64,000 nt of DNA from the NCBI GenBank assembly GCA_965204395.1, contig OZ241987.1, positions 1,302,001-1,366,000 on the forward strand, written 5' to 3'. The notes beneath the pieces are model-generated. The model saw only the letters and a program-made list of their open reading frames with translations. It did no database searches and was not told the DNA's origin. Origin of the DNA: Bin87 sp965204395. Lineage in GTDB: Bacteria > Chloroflexota > Dehalococcoidia > Lucifugimonadales > UBA3495. Below are positions 53,220-63,600 of this stretch, in pieces. Position 1 is the stretch's first letter. The number at the start of each line of letters is the position of its first letter. The translations under genes were made by a program, and so were the position numbers.

Positions 53220-54185
53220 ATCGGACTTCACTTCTACCTTGCCCGTCGATTGCTCTCGTTGTTTCCCGTATGGATCGCCATCACATTCCTCGCCTTCGGC
53301 CTGGGCGCCATGGCGCCGGGGGATCCGGCGGAAGCGATCTACTACCACACCTTTGGAGTGCCTCCCACCGACCAGGCGGCGCTTGATGAACTGCGCGAAG
53401 AACTTGGTCTGAACGACCCGTTCCTGGTGCGCTACGGACTCTGGACCTACCGGGCGCTCCAGGGCGACTTGGGAATTTCATACCGTACGGGTGACGCGGT
53501 ATGGAGCCAACTGGCGTCCCGACTTTGGTCAACCCTCAAGCTGGCGCTCGGCGGTGTGATGGTCGCGGTGGCGATCGCACTCCCTTTGGGCATTCTGGCG
53601 GCGATCCGGCAGGACTCGACATTGGACCTGGCGGCTCGGTTGTTCAGCCTGATCGGAGCCGCAATGCCCTCCTATTGGCTGGCCTACCTGCTGATCCTGG
53701 TTTTTGCGGTGCATCTGCACTGGCTGCCGGTCGCAGGTTCGGATTCGTGGCAGCACCTGGTTCTTCCCTGCACCACCCTTGGATTGAGCGGCGCCGCGCT
53801 GCTCAGTCGTCTGCTCCGGTCGTCCATGCTGGAGGCTATGGGCAACGAATACATGCGCGTGGCGCGGGCCAAGGGGTTGCCGGAGAGTCGGGTCATACTG
53901 GTGCATGCCCTGCGCAATGCCCTCATACCGGTGGTCACCGTCATGGGGACCATGCTCGGGTTCCTGCTGTCCGGCGCCATCGTCATCGAGACGGTATTCG
54001 CGTGGCCCGGCCTGGGGCGAATGATGATCGACGCAATATCCTTCCGGGATTACCCGGTAATCCAGGGCTTCGTAATCTTTGCCGGCACGGTGTTCATTCT
54101 GGTCAATCTGGCGGTCGATGTGTCATACACCTGGATCGACCCCAGGATCCGGTTGGCCGGCGGGCCTGAAGCAAGCCGAGCGTGA
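53220..54185 (+). CDS. ABC transporter permease (NikB/DppB type), apparent ATC start
   Basis: A permease of about 321 residues with six membrane helices. The N-terminal LARRLLSLFPVWIAITFLAF and MAPGDPAEAIY are DppB/NikB hallmarks, and the EAA loop is YMRVARAKGLPESRVILVHA. The frame has no ATG. A perfect AGGAGG (53208-53213) ends six bases before an ATC codon (53220). Starting there gives IGLHFYLARRLL, which aligns with normal family N-termini. The nearest standard start, TTG at 53250, lacks a Shine-Dalgarno and would cut the first helix. It follows the binding-protein gene in the riboswitch operon. Confidence 0.87.
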   Translation: MGLHFYLARRLLSLFPVWIAITFLAFGLGAMAPGDPAEAIYYHTFGVPPTDQAALDELREELGLNDPFLVRYGLWTYRALQGDLGISYRTGDAVWSQLASRLWSTLKLALGGVMVAVAIALPLGILAAIRQDSTLDLAARLFSLIGAAMPSYWLAYLLILVFAVHLHWLPVAGSDSWQHLVLPCTTLGLSGAALLSRLLRSSMLEAMGNEYMRVARAKGLPESRVILVHALRNALIPVVTVMGTMLGFLLSGAIVIETVFAWPGLGRMMIDAISFRDYPVIQGFVIFAGTVFILVNLAVDVSYTWIDPRIRLAGGPEASRA

Positions 54186-54201
54186 TGGGGCATCGGACCA
54201 T

Positions 54202-55077
54202 ATGCTGAGTGCCAGTCCGAGTCTCCGGGTTGCCAGCAAAGTGTTGGACATCCGGTTCCTGCGCCTGCTGAGACGAAACCGCGCTGCCGTTGTGGGTCTT
54301 CTGATTGTGGCTGTGATGGTTTCGATTGGCCTGTTGGGCCCGCTTCTTGCGCCCTACGACCCGGATACGCAGCACAGGGGAAGCCGTCTGGAATCTCCCA
54401 ATCGCGAGTTTCTTCTGGGCACGGACAATCTGGGCCGCGACCTCTTGAGCCGATTGCTCCATGGCGCGAGGCTGTCCATCGGCATGGCTGCATTGGCTAC
54501 CGCGTTCATCGTTGTCATCGCCGTAGTGATCGGCGCAGTTGCAGGGTACGTTGGCGGTTTCCTGGACGACCTGGCAATGCGCGTGGTCGATGTGATCCTG
54601 GCCTTCCCGGGGATCATACTGGCGCTGGCGATCGTCGGCGTTCTGGGACCTGGCCTGGGGAACGTGATGATGAGTCTGGTTCTGGTCGCATGGGCCGGTT
54701 ACGCGCGTCTGGTGAGAGGGCTGGTGCTGGAGACGCGCGAGAGGCCCTTCGTGGAGGCTGCGGTCGCGATCGGTTGCAGTCAGACCAGGATTATGGTGCG
54801 CCACATCGTCCCGAATGTGATCTCCCCGGTGATCGTTCTGGGGTCCCTGGAAATGGGGACCCTCATCCTGGCTCTGGCCGGGTTGAACTTTCTCGGCCTT
54901 GGAGTCCAGCCTCCGACGTCGGAATGGGGATCCATGCTCAACCAGGGACGCCTGTTTTTCCAGAGCGAACCTCAGCTCATGATTTATCCGGGCGTGTTGA
55001 TCAGTCTGACTGTGCTGGGATTCAACCTGTTGGGTGACGGTTTGAGAGATTTGATTGACCCGAGATATGCTAACTAA
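54202..55077 (+). CDS. ABC transporter permease (NikC/DppC type)
   Basis: The protein has 291 residues. The N-terminal arm is followed by RRNRAAVVGLLIVAVMVSIG and the DppC hallmark LLGTDNLGRDLLSRLLHGAR. The EAA loop is FVEAAVAIGCSQTRIMVRHI, and the end is FNLLGDGLRDLIDPR. Partner of the preceding permease. The operon ends here: no NikD/NikE-type ATPase genes follow, so the energy-coupling subunits must be encoded elsewhere. Confidence 0.92.
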   Translation: MLSASPSLRVASKVLDIRFLRLLRRNRAAVVGLLIVAVMVSIGLLGPLLAPYDPDTQHRGSRLESPNREFLLGTDNLGRDLLSRLLHGARLSIGMAALATAFIVVIAVVIGAVAGYVGGFLDDLAMRVVDVILAFPGIILALAIVGVLGPGLGNVMMSLVLVAWAGYARLVRGLVLETRERPFVEAAVAIGCSQTRIMVRHIVPNVISPVIVLGSLEMGTLILALAGLNFLGLGVQPPTSEWGSMLNQGRLFFQSEPQLMIYPGVLISLTVLGFNLLGDGLRDLIDPRYAN

Positions 55078-55257
55078 GCTGGACTTCGTACGTTCCAGCA
55101 GGGTTACGGGAAACTGACGAACTCTTCCGCAAGCGTGACGAGCATAGGCGTGATTGACCCGAGGACCCTCACGATCAGTGGTTATCAGAATGGTCTGGAA
55201 CCAGGGTCGCGGATATCGGCTGCCGTGGAGTAGGAAATGCCTTGCCGTTAGCGGGCG

Positions 55258-57834
55258 TCACAGCCGTGGGTCAACCGGCTCGCTTTCCAGAGCAAGCACC
55301 GCAAATGCACACTCGTGTACGCGGTAGAGGGGTTCGCGATCGACGAAGCGTTGCAGGCCTTCCAATCCCAGGGCCAACTCTCGTAGGGCCAGGGAGCGCT
55401 TGGTGGACAAGCCACGTCTACGCAGGCGTTCCAGGTTATCGGGCAGGGTGTACTCGGGGCCGTAGATGATGCGTAGGTACTCGCTGCCTCGGCACTTCAT
55501 GGCTGGTTGCACCAGGCCTCGCTTGCCGGTGGTGATGAAACTCACGGGCTTGACCACCATGCCCTCACCGCCGGCTCCGGTAAGCTCCTCCCACCATTGG
55601 ATGGCGTCATCCTCAGCCCCTGAGTTGAGTTCAACCGCTTTGTGTCCGGTTTCACGGAAAAGCTCGGCGTCGGCCTGGCGCAGTCGAGCGGCAATGTCCA
55701 GGTGCCATAGGTGGTCTTTGTCGGTATGCACGGTTCCTTCGCTGGCCAATAGATGGAAGGGGGCGAGCCTGATGTCGTCCAGGGACGCCACCCGCCAGCA
55801 GTACCTGCCGTAGGCGTCGCGGTAAAGTTTCGCCAGACGGAGACGCTCGTTGACTGACGGCAGAATTTCGCCGACGTCAACGCCGCGGGCTTCCGCCTGA
55901 TGCAGTAGCGCCTGCGCCGAGGACAGGCCCGTCTCCGCCGCCGTACCCACCGCCGCGTACTGCTCGCGCAGCAGTTCCTGGGCCTTCATAGACCACGGCA
56001 TCAGCTCGCAATCCAGCACCGCCCAGTCGGTCTCTAAATCATCCCAAAGGCCAGATTTGGCGCAAGCCAAACGGACCCGCTCCAGGAACTGCCGCTCCAG
56101 AACCGGATCGTCGAAGAACCTGCGTCCCGTTCGCGTGTAGCACACGCCGGCGCTGTCGCTGGGGATGCCGAACCTCCGCTGGATGGCCTCGGCGTCGCGG
56201 CCAGCCACCACCACGGCGCGCGACCCCATGTGCTTCTCCTCGCACACCACGCTGGATACGCCGTTGCTGCGGTAGTAGTCGAACACTTCCGCCGGGTGCT
56301 CAAGGAGGCCAGGAAGCTTGCTGGTTTCGCACGGGGATATCGTGGGCGGGAGATACACCAGCCACCGGGGATCGATGGCGAACCGGCTCATCACCTCCAG
56401 GGCCGCCGCCGCTTGTTCCTCCCGCACGGTTACGTTGCCGCGGAGGCGGGTTGACACCACCCGCTTGCCGATCACGTCGTCGATATCCAGCAGGTTGGCG
56501 GCCCGGTCATCCGTGGCCGTGACCCGACCTGCGTCCTCGGCATCGCTGCCCAGGGGTCGCACCGGCTCGTAATATACCCGCGCCGCCGCGACCGACACCA
56601 ACTCGTTTTCGGGGTAGCGCAGCGCGGTGAGCCGTCCGCCAAAGACGCAACCGGTATCAACGTTGATGGTGCGGTTCAACCACGTTGGTTCCGTCACCGG
56701 AGTGTGTCCATAGACCACTGTGGCAATTCCCCGATAGCCGGCGGCCCAGTCGGCGCGGACGGGCAGGCCCAATTCGTCCGTCTCTCCGGTGGTTTCACCG
56801 TAGAGGCAGAAGTCCCGGACCCGCGCCGACGCCCGCCCCTGGTACTCCTCCTTCATCCCCGCGTGGGCGACCACCAGGTTGCCGCCGTCCAGCACGTAAT
56901 GGCTGATCAGCCTGTCCATGAATTGCGTGGCCTGTTGCTGGAATTCGGGCGGTTCCAGCTCCAACTGCGCCATCGACTCTGCCAACCCATGGGACACCTG
57001 CACGTTTCGCCCTTTCAGCTTGCGCACGAGCTTGGATTCGTGGTTGCCGGCGACGCACAACGCCGTGCCGTCCGCCACCATCGACATCACCAGTCTCAGC
57101 ACGTTGGCGACACCGGGGCCACGATCCACCAGGTCGCCGACGAAGACGGCCTTGCGTCCCTGCGGGTGGTCCACTGAAAACCCGGCCCCTCCGGAGCCAC
57201 CGACGCCGGTGGGCTCAATACGGTAGTCCAGTCGCTCCAGCAGCGCCACCAGTTCGTCGAAGCAGCCGTGCACGTCTCCGATGATGTCGAATGGCCCCGT
57301 CTCATGCTGGCGATTGGTCCACGATGGCGTCCGCTCAATGGTGGCCGCGTCCGCGTCTTCGGGGGTATCGAGCACGTAGATGTAGCGGAACCCCTCGCGT
57401 CGCAGCCCCCTTATGGACCGACGCAACTGCTGGACCTGCCGGCGCACGACGTGATCGCCAAAGTTCCGGTCGTCGCGGTCCCGATTGCGGGCCAGGCAAA
57501 CCGACTCCGGCATGTTCAACACGATGGCCACCGGCAGACAGTCGTGCTCGCGGGCCAGTTCGACCAGCGATTTACGAGCCTGGGGCTGCACGCTGGTGGC
57601 ATCGATTACCGTGAGGCGTCCGGCCCGCAGGCGCGTGGATGCGATGTAGTTGAGCAGGGCGAAGGCATCGGGAGTGGCCGCCTGGTCGTTGGGATCGTCG
57701 GCCACCATGGCACGGCAGGCGTCGGATGACACCACCTCGGTGGACTTGAAGTGCCTGGCCGCGAAGGTGGACTTTCCGGAGCCCGACGGCCCCACCAGCA
57801 CGACCAGGCACAGTTCCGGGATCTCCAGATTCAT
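55258..57834 (-). CDS. pnkp: Bacterial polynucleotide kinase-phosphatase (Pnkp), RNA repair
   Basis: An RNA end-healing and sealing enzyme of 858 residues with three modules. The kinase has P-loop GPSGSGKST (15-23) and phosphorylates 5'-OH ends. The metallophosphatase has GDVHGC (186-191), GDLVDRGP (233-240) and GNHE (263-266), and removes 2',3'-cyclic phosphate or 3'-phosphate. The C-terminal adenylyltransferase has the nucleophile K534 in EEKHMGSR. Length and order match Clostridium thermocellum Pnkp (about 870 residues). The start overlaps the hen1 stop (ATGA). Confidence 0.95.
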   Translation of the reverse strand: MNLEIPELCLVVLVGPSGSGKSTFAARHFKSTEVVSSDACRAMVADDPNDQAATPDAFALLNYIASTRLRAGRLTVIDATSVQPQARKSLVELAREHDCLPVAIVLNMPESVCLARNRDRDDRNFGDHVVRRQVQQLRRSIRGLRREGFRYIYVLDTPEDADAATIERTPSWTNRQHETGPFDIIGDVHGCFDELVALLERLDYRIEPTGVGGSGGAGFSVDHPQGRKAVFVGDLVDRGPGVANVLRLVMSMVADGTALCVAGNHESKLVRKLKGRNVQVSHGLAESMAQLELEPPEFQQQATQFMDRLISHYVLDGGNLVVAHAGMKEEYQGRASARVRDFCLYGETTGETDELGLPVRADWAAGYRGIATVVYGHTPVTEPTWLNRTINVDTGCVFGGRLTALRYPENELVSVAAARVYYEPVRPLGSDAEDAGRVTATDDRAANLLDIDDVIGKRVVSTRLRGNVTVREEQAAAALEVMSRFAIDPRWLVYLPPTISPCETSKLPGLLEHPAEVFDYYRSNGVSSVVCEEKHMGSRAVVVAGRDAEAIQRRFGIPSDSAGVCYTRTGRRFFDDPVLERQFLERVRLACAKSGLWDDLETDWAVLDCELMPWSMKAQELLREQYAAVGTAAETGLSSAQALLHQAEARGVDVGEILPSVNERLRLAKLYRDAYGRYCWRVASLDDIRLAPFHLLASEGTVHTDKDHLWHLDIAARLRQADAELFRETGHKAVELNSGAEDDAIQWWEELTGAGGEGMVVKPVSFITTGKRGLVQPAMKCRGSEYLRIIYGPEYTLPDNLERLRRRGLSTKRSLALRELALGLEGLQRFVDREPLYRVHECAFAVLALESEPVDPRL

Positions 57835-59231
57835 CGGGTGAACACCCCCATCTGTGTCGGAGCGCCGTGGGTGGAGTGTTGTGGCCCGATGTCCTGGAAA
57901 CGAACGTCGTATCCCCGGCGGGCGGCGACCTGACGGGACCAGTCCTGAAACTCCGCCCGCGTCCACTCGAAGCGGTGGTCCCGGTGCCGGAACTGGTCGG
58001 GCGGCAGGTTTGCAAACAACGCGTTGTACTCGGAATTGGGCGTGGTGATGATCACCGCGCCGGGTTGCGCCGCGCCGAACACGACAGCCTCGAACGCTTC
58101 CAGACGGGGCGGGTCGATATGCTCGATAACCTCCATGGCTACTGCAGCGTCGTATCCGGACAACCGCCGGTCCTGATAGGTGAGGGACCCGTGGAGGAGT
58201 GTCACCCTCTCCCTCTGCGCGGCGGGCAGGGTGTCCAGGCGCAGGCGGGCGTGGGCCGTTTCCAGCGAGCGGTGCGACACGTCCATGCCGGCAATGGAAC
58301 GAAACGCGGGTTCCCTGAGCAACTCCCGCAACAGATTGCCCTCACCGCAACCCAGGTCCAGCACCGTGGTCGCGTCGACCCCCTGTAGGGCGGAGATAAC
58401 CGCCTGGATACGCTGCTCTTTCAACCGGATAGGCGTTTCCAGCCGCTCTTCATCATGCTGGTAGCGTTCGGTGGCGTCGTCGGGATCTGCCTGGCCGTCA
58501 TCCGACAGTTGGGCCAGCGCTTGGCGCACCAGACCGCGCTGGCGCTTGAGGTATCGCGAGGAGATCAGTTCCTGGTGCGGATGATCGCCCAGCCATCCCG
58601 CGCCGAACCGCAGCAGCTTGTCCACCTCGTCGTCGCCCACCCAGTAGTGCTTGGCGTCATCAAGCACCGGCAGCAGCACGTATAGGTGCGCCAGCAGATC
58701 CTGCAGCCTCACCTCTCCCTCCAGACTCACGCTGAAACACGGGCTGTCTCCCCACTCTGGAAAGTCCGCATCCAGGGCGTGTCCCTGGATTTCAACGGCG
58801 TAGCCCAACGGTTCAAACAACCGGCGTATCAGTTGCGGCCCCTCTCGGGACGGCAGCGTGGGCAGTTGGGCTTGCAATGGGATCGCCCGCCTCGCCAACT
58901 CCGGCCGTTCCCTGCTGTTGCCGGCCAGCGCGCTGTTGAACACCGAGGCGATCGCCACGCTGAGGTGCGACGAAGCCACATAAGGGCGGTCGTTGACATA
59001 TTGCTGGAGCCAACCAGCGGCATTGGACGGGCCGGCTCTGGGGCGCGCCAAACCCACCGGGTCGATGTCCAGCAGCAAGGCGGCGGTGCAGCGCTCCGCC
59101 TCCGCCACAGGATAGAACACGTCGGCCCTCCCGAAGGGCAGCCGAAACGACTGAAACCGCCCTGGGTTCTTGTGCAACAAATAGCCGAGGTCAGTCGCGG
59201 GCCGATGCGTGGTGGAAACGGTGAGCAGCAT
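57831..59231 (-). CDS. hen1: 3'-terminal RNA ribose 2'-O-methyltransferase Hen1
   Basis: The protein has 466 residues. The C-terminal methyltransferase has SAM motif LDLGCGEGN (291-299) and the Mn2+ ligands E367, E370 and H371 (MEVIEH), with a further His in the HRDHRFEW segment. The N-terminal half (1-260) matches bacterial Hen1 and contacts Pnkp to activate its ligase. Together they repair ribotoxin-cleaved RNA and mark the repaired site by 2'-O-methylation, preventing re-cleavage. Start at MLLTVSTTHRP; the 11-codon upstream extension is not used. It overlaps pnkp by four bases. Confidence 0.95.
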   Translation of the reverse strand: MLLTVSTTHRPATDLGYLLHKNPGRFQSFRLPFGRADVFYPVAEAERCTAALLLDIDPVGLARPRAGPSNAAGWLQQYVNDRPYVASSHLSVAIASVFNSALAGNSRERPELARRAIPLQAQLPTLPSREGPQLIRRLFEPLGYAVEIQGHALDADFPEWGDSPCFSVSLEGEVRLQDLLAHLYVLLPVLDDAKHYWVGDDEVDKLLRFGAGWLGDHPHQELISSRYLKRQRGLVRQALAQLSDDGQADPDDATERYQHDEERLETPIRLKEQRIQAVISALQGVDATTVLDLGCGEGNLLRELLREPAFRSIAGMDVSHRSLETAHARLRLDTLPAAQRERVTLLHGSLTYQDRRLSGYDAAVAMEVIEHIDPPRLEAFEAVVFGAAQPGAVIITTPNSEYNALFANLPPDQFRHRDHRFEWTRAEFQDWSRQVAARRGYDVRFQDIGPQHSTHGAPTQMGVFTR

Positions 59232-59328
59232 ATTTGCAATGGTACGGCACGCCGCGACCGGCACACAAGGTACTGAACCCGTAAACCAGCATCACTACGA
59301 CGGGTTGCCGGCTGACATGTGTGATCGT

Positions 59329-60672
59329 TCACTCCGGCGGCCGGAGACGGCTTCGCACTTGGCGGATCAGACTGGCCAGGAACAGTCCTACCAGCAGGGC
59401 TGCCGCCGCCACGACCCCGGTCAGCAGCCAGGGGTAACGCTCGGTGAAAGGCACGATTTCGGACGGGGGCTCAGGAATACCGAACGCAGGGTTGATTTCG
59501 TGACCGCCCAGTCGGGCCATCGGCAGGTCCTCGGTGTCCAGGTACGGGAGCAGCTTCTCAAACTCGTATGACGGCGCGGATGCCTCGGGATTTCCATAGT
59601 AGAGGTGGTGGGTCTCACCGGCGGCGGCGGTGAACACAATCTTGCGGGCGTAGCCGCTGGTCACAGGCTTCTCCACCGGCAGGGGCGCATTGTCCTCGTT
59701 GAAGATCGTGATCCGGTAGTACAGGTACCGGGATTCGCCGAACCTCAGCTCCCGATCATCTCCCACGAACCGTGGCGTATCGAAGTCGTAGAGTACCTCG
59801 CCGGACTGCAGGGGGATCCAGTATGTGGAATCGTAGCTCCCTTCCAACGCGACCTCGCGATAGAAATTCCGGTGTGGGATATTCAGCTTGATGCTGTCGG
59901 CCGGGAACCCGGGGTAGAATGCCCGCAACAAGAGGATCGTCTGCTTGCGTTCGGCGTCTTCGGTCCTTTCGACGATATCCAGCGCCAGATGGTGGCGGCG
60001 CGGCTCCAGCGTTTCGGCGAACAGGACCACCGCCCCGTGGATGGACAGCGGATCCTGGCCCTCGTCGAATATCTGGACTCTGAGGAAACGCGCAGAACTG
60101 GACGGGTATTGGACGCTGGTGTCGCCGGCGGCGAAGCCGCGCTCGGGGATGCTGAAATGGAAAATCTTGCCGTCCTCCTCCATCATGCGCCAGGTTTCCC
60201 CGTGATCGCTGGCGGACACGGCGACACGGCGCTGGAAGTTGACCGATGAGGTCTGGATTTCCACCTCGCTGTGCAGGTCGCCCTCAGATTGCACGCGCAG
60301 GACGAACGACGTGTGGTCGTTGGGGATGTGTCCTAGATCCTGCATCTCGACCGGAACCGCGGCGCGGCGCTGGTCCCCAGCCTCGACCAGCAGTTGGTAT
60401 GGGATTTCGCGCTCTCCCTCGGTTCCGGTTGCGGTGAGGCGGACGTCGCCGAGGCCGGGTTGAGCGCGGGCGTAAACCTCCGGATCCAGCTCAAACTCCA
60501 CCAACTGGCCTGCTGGAAGGTCGCTCGGCAGGATGATGGGCTTGAAGAACTGCCATCGTCCATCCGGAGCGTCGGCCCGCGCTGACGGTAGGGTCAGCAG
60601 GGCGCTCGCTGCCAAAAGGACGGCGACTGCGGCGACAAACAGCCGGAAGCGGTTTTCAGGCACGTTGCCCAA
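59329..60672 (-). CDS. DUF3999 domain protein (secreted/membrane-anchored)
   Basis: The protein has 447 residues. It has an N-terminal signal peptide (LFVAAVAVLLAASALLTLPS), a beta-rich extracytoplasmic domain (WQFFKPIILPSDLPAGQLVE, DQRRAAVPVEM, LYYRITIFNEDNAPLPVEKP) and one C-terminal membrane helix (near 417-437) with a basic tail. DUF3999 proteins usually accompany DUF2339 proteins, as here: the start lies within the last codons of the DUF2339 gene (17-base overlap). The function is unknown; a cell-envelope role is inferred. Confidence 0.85.
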   Translation of the reverse strand: MGNVPENRFRLFVAAVAVLLAASALLTLPSARADAPDGRWQFFKPIILPSDLPAGQLVEFELDPEVYARAQPGLGDVRLTATGTEGEREIPYQLLVEAGDQRRAAVPVEMQDLGHIPNDHTSFVLRVQSEGDLHSEVEIQTSSVNFQRRVAVSASDHGETWRMMEEDGKIFHFSIPERGFAAGDTSVQYPSSSARFLRVQIFDEGQDPLSIHGAVVLFAETLEPRRHHLALDIVERTEDAERKQTILLLRAFYPGFPADSIKLNIPHRNFYREVALEGSYDSTYWIPLQSGEVLYDFDTPRFVGDDRELRFGESRYLYYRITIFNEDNAPLPVEKPVTSGYARKIVFTAAAGETHHLYYGNPEASAPSYEFEKLLPYLDTEDLPMARLGGHEINPAFGIPEPPSEIVPFTERYPWLLTGVVAAAALLVGLFLASLIRQVRSRLRPPE

Positions 60673-63600
60673 ACAGGAACCCCCTGACGGCCTGGCTGTA
60701 CCGCTGGTAGGCCAACCCCGTGCCCAGCATAAGGACGCCCAGCGTGACGAACGCGGCCACGCGGTACTCCCTTTCCAACAGGAACACGTCGAAGCCGAAC
60801 AGCTTGACCAGCGGGACCGCCAGCAGAGCCATGCCGGCCAGTCGGATATTGCTGGACTGGCGCGCGATGCCCACGCCGATCACCCCGACGGCGTACACGG
60901 CCCACAGTACCGTCAACGAGAGCTGCTGGGCGCTGAAGGTATCGGTGCGCAAGCGGTCCGCCCTAGCGTCGAAGTAGTGGACCGCCTCAAGGGTCAGGCC
61001 CCACAACGCGACGACGTTTGCCGCGATCAGTAGTCCGGGAATGACATATGTTTCAAAGCGGTTCGGTTCGGGTTGTGCGCGCCGGTGCCACCAGGCGAAC
61101 CCCAGCATCAGCGCGATCAACAGCGCGAACGCCAGGAAATGCAAATTCAGGAACGGTATGAATCCCTCGGAAACCAGTTCGGTCATGAAGGTATCGAACG
61201 CCATAAGCTTGAGCGAGGCCAGCGCAAGGATTGCCAAGCCTGCCCAACGGACGATCAGCAAGCGTCGCCACAGACCGACGGCGATAAGCGCGGCGCCGTA
61301 CAGCGCCCACAGGTAGGTCATGGACAAGTATTTGGCGTTGGTCGCGGCTCGTATCTGATCCCATGGGATCGGAGTGCCCCGTTCCAGAGCAGCGGCTTGA
61401 AGGTCGAAGTAAGTGATGATCTCCCGGTTCAACACCCACAGTGCCACGAAGTTGGCCGTTACGACCAACGCCATGAACGCGTAGGACTCGTACCCGATCA
61501 GATCATGCGCCTGCCGGCGGAACCGCCAGGCCAGGACGGACAGCAAAGCAACGACTAGCGCACCGGTCAGGAAGTGAGCATTCAGCACCGGGATGAAACC
61601 GGCTGCGACAGGTATCACCATGATGGTGTCAACTGCAATCAGCTTGAAAATCGCCAGACCCAACAGAACCAGCCCAGCCCAACGCACCAGGTGCCAGCGT
61701 CGCCACAGCCCAACAGCCGACAGAACGGCGGCGTATATCGCCCAGAGCGAGGTGAGGGACAGGTATTTGACGTTGTCGGTCGCTTGAGCCGCCGAACGGT
61801 AGGCTGCGCCCGCATCAGCATGCGATTGGCTGTCAAAATAGCTGACCAGTTCCAGGCTCAGCGCGGTGACAGTCAGCGCGTTGGCGATGCCCAGCAGCGG
61901 CCAGAGGACGAACTCTTCCCACCGTTCCCGTTGCTCGCGGTAATAGTGGTAGAGGAACGCCGCGGCGTACAGGGCGACCACCGCGGTCGCCATGATGGGG
62001 AACCGTTCGTTTGCGAAGGGAACGAACTCGTCCAGATCGATACGTCCGCCGTGTTCCAGCAAGTCGATCACCACCAGGTGTCCCAGTCCGATGGTGAGCA
62101 CGCCCAGGCCGAAGGCTCGCATCTGCCACCGGCCCAGCAGGAACGCGGTGCCCACCAACGCCGCGCCCTCGGCCACCCAGGCCACTGTGATCCAAACGCC
62201 GCTCAGTTGCAGAGGCACGGCGATGGTGAGGAACACGATGGCGATGGGCAGGGCAAAAAGCGCCATCTCGGTGGGGGTGGACGGCCTCCGGATGGAGACG
62301 AACGCGAGCAGCGCGTAGAACAGGGCGAGACCCACGGCAATGAGGCCGAACCATTCTCGGTAATCATCCCAAAGAACGTGGTAGGTGAGGGCAAAGAACG
62401 CCACCGCGTTCAGCGTCATCAGCGCCAGGTCCGGTATTCCGGGCGTGCGCCGCCAGAGCAAGTGGAAGAGGCTGGTGGCTGCGGCCAGGATGAGGAACAT
62501 CCCGGTCAGTCCAATCTGTGCCATCACGGGGTCGTAATCTGAGAACCGGCTGGTCCAGAAGAAGAAAACCCCGTAGGTGCCGGCCCACCCCACCAGGTTG
62601 AACCACCGCCAGTTGCGGAAGGTCGAGATCGCCAGGATTCCCGCGTCCACCACCAGGATGTACGCCAGGGCCAGCCGGACGTCCGGCAGGTCCGGGCCCA
62701 GCAGGGCCGGGGCCAGGAACGCTCCGATGATGCCCAGCAGCGCGATGACGATGGACTCGTATCGCAGCGCCAGCAAGGAGGCCAGCGCCACCACGAGGGC
62801 GAGGAACAGCAGGGCCACGTCGGGACGGATCAGTTGGTACAGCCCGAACGCGGCGTAGATGGACAGGTACAGAATGACCGCGCCGGCCGCCGTTACTGGC
62901 TGCGCCCAGATGGGGACCCTGCGTTGGGCATACTCGCCCACACCCAATAGAGCCAATCCCAGGACTACGCCCAGGACGATGCGCCCGGTATCCCCGATCC
63001 AGTTGTTGTCAAACGCCAGCTTCAGGAAAAAGCCGATGCCCACGACCAGGGCGATGGACCCGATGATGGCGAACCAGTTGCGTCCCAGCAGTCGTTCCCA
63101 GTCGAAGGAAGGGGTGAATACGGGCCAACTGCGGCCATCGTCCGAGTCATTGGCGCCGACCTCGGCGGACGGGGCAGTTTGAAGCTCTGGGGCGACTACG
63201 TCAGCCGACCGTGCGGGAGGCGCTTGCGCGGGAGGCGAGGCCACATCGACCGCTACTCGTTCGGGGTCAGCACCAGTCGGCTCCGTTCGGGTTTGCGAAC
63301 GCTCCGCGGCGGGCGCCGTTTCCGGCTGCGCCGCAATTTCGGTTTCATCATCCACCCGATTGATGCGGCTCTGAAGATAAAGCAGGCGGCCGGATGCATC
63401 CCGCAGGATGGTGCGCAACTCGTTGATCTCGTCCTGAAGTTCCTGCCGGGACACGGGATCCGCATCCCGTCCGGATTGCTCACGACCCACATGGCGGAAC
63501 ATGGGCAATGCGCTTCCGCAATTGGTGCAAAACGGCGCAACCCGGGAGTTCCTGGTCGCGCAGACCGGGCAGCTGACTTCGAGCAATCTAATAGCTCCCG

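Noticed and set aside
55080..55100. Terminator after the NikC-type permease gene
   Set aside because: A GCTGGA/TCCAGC stem is present, but no T-run follows and the loop is long.
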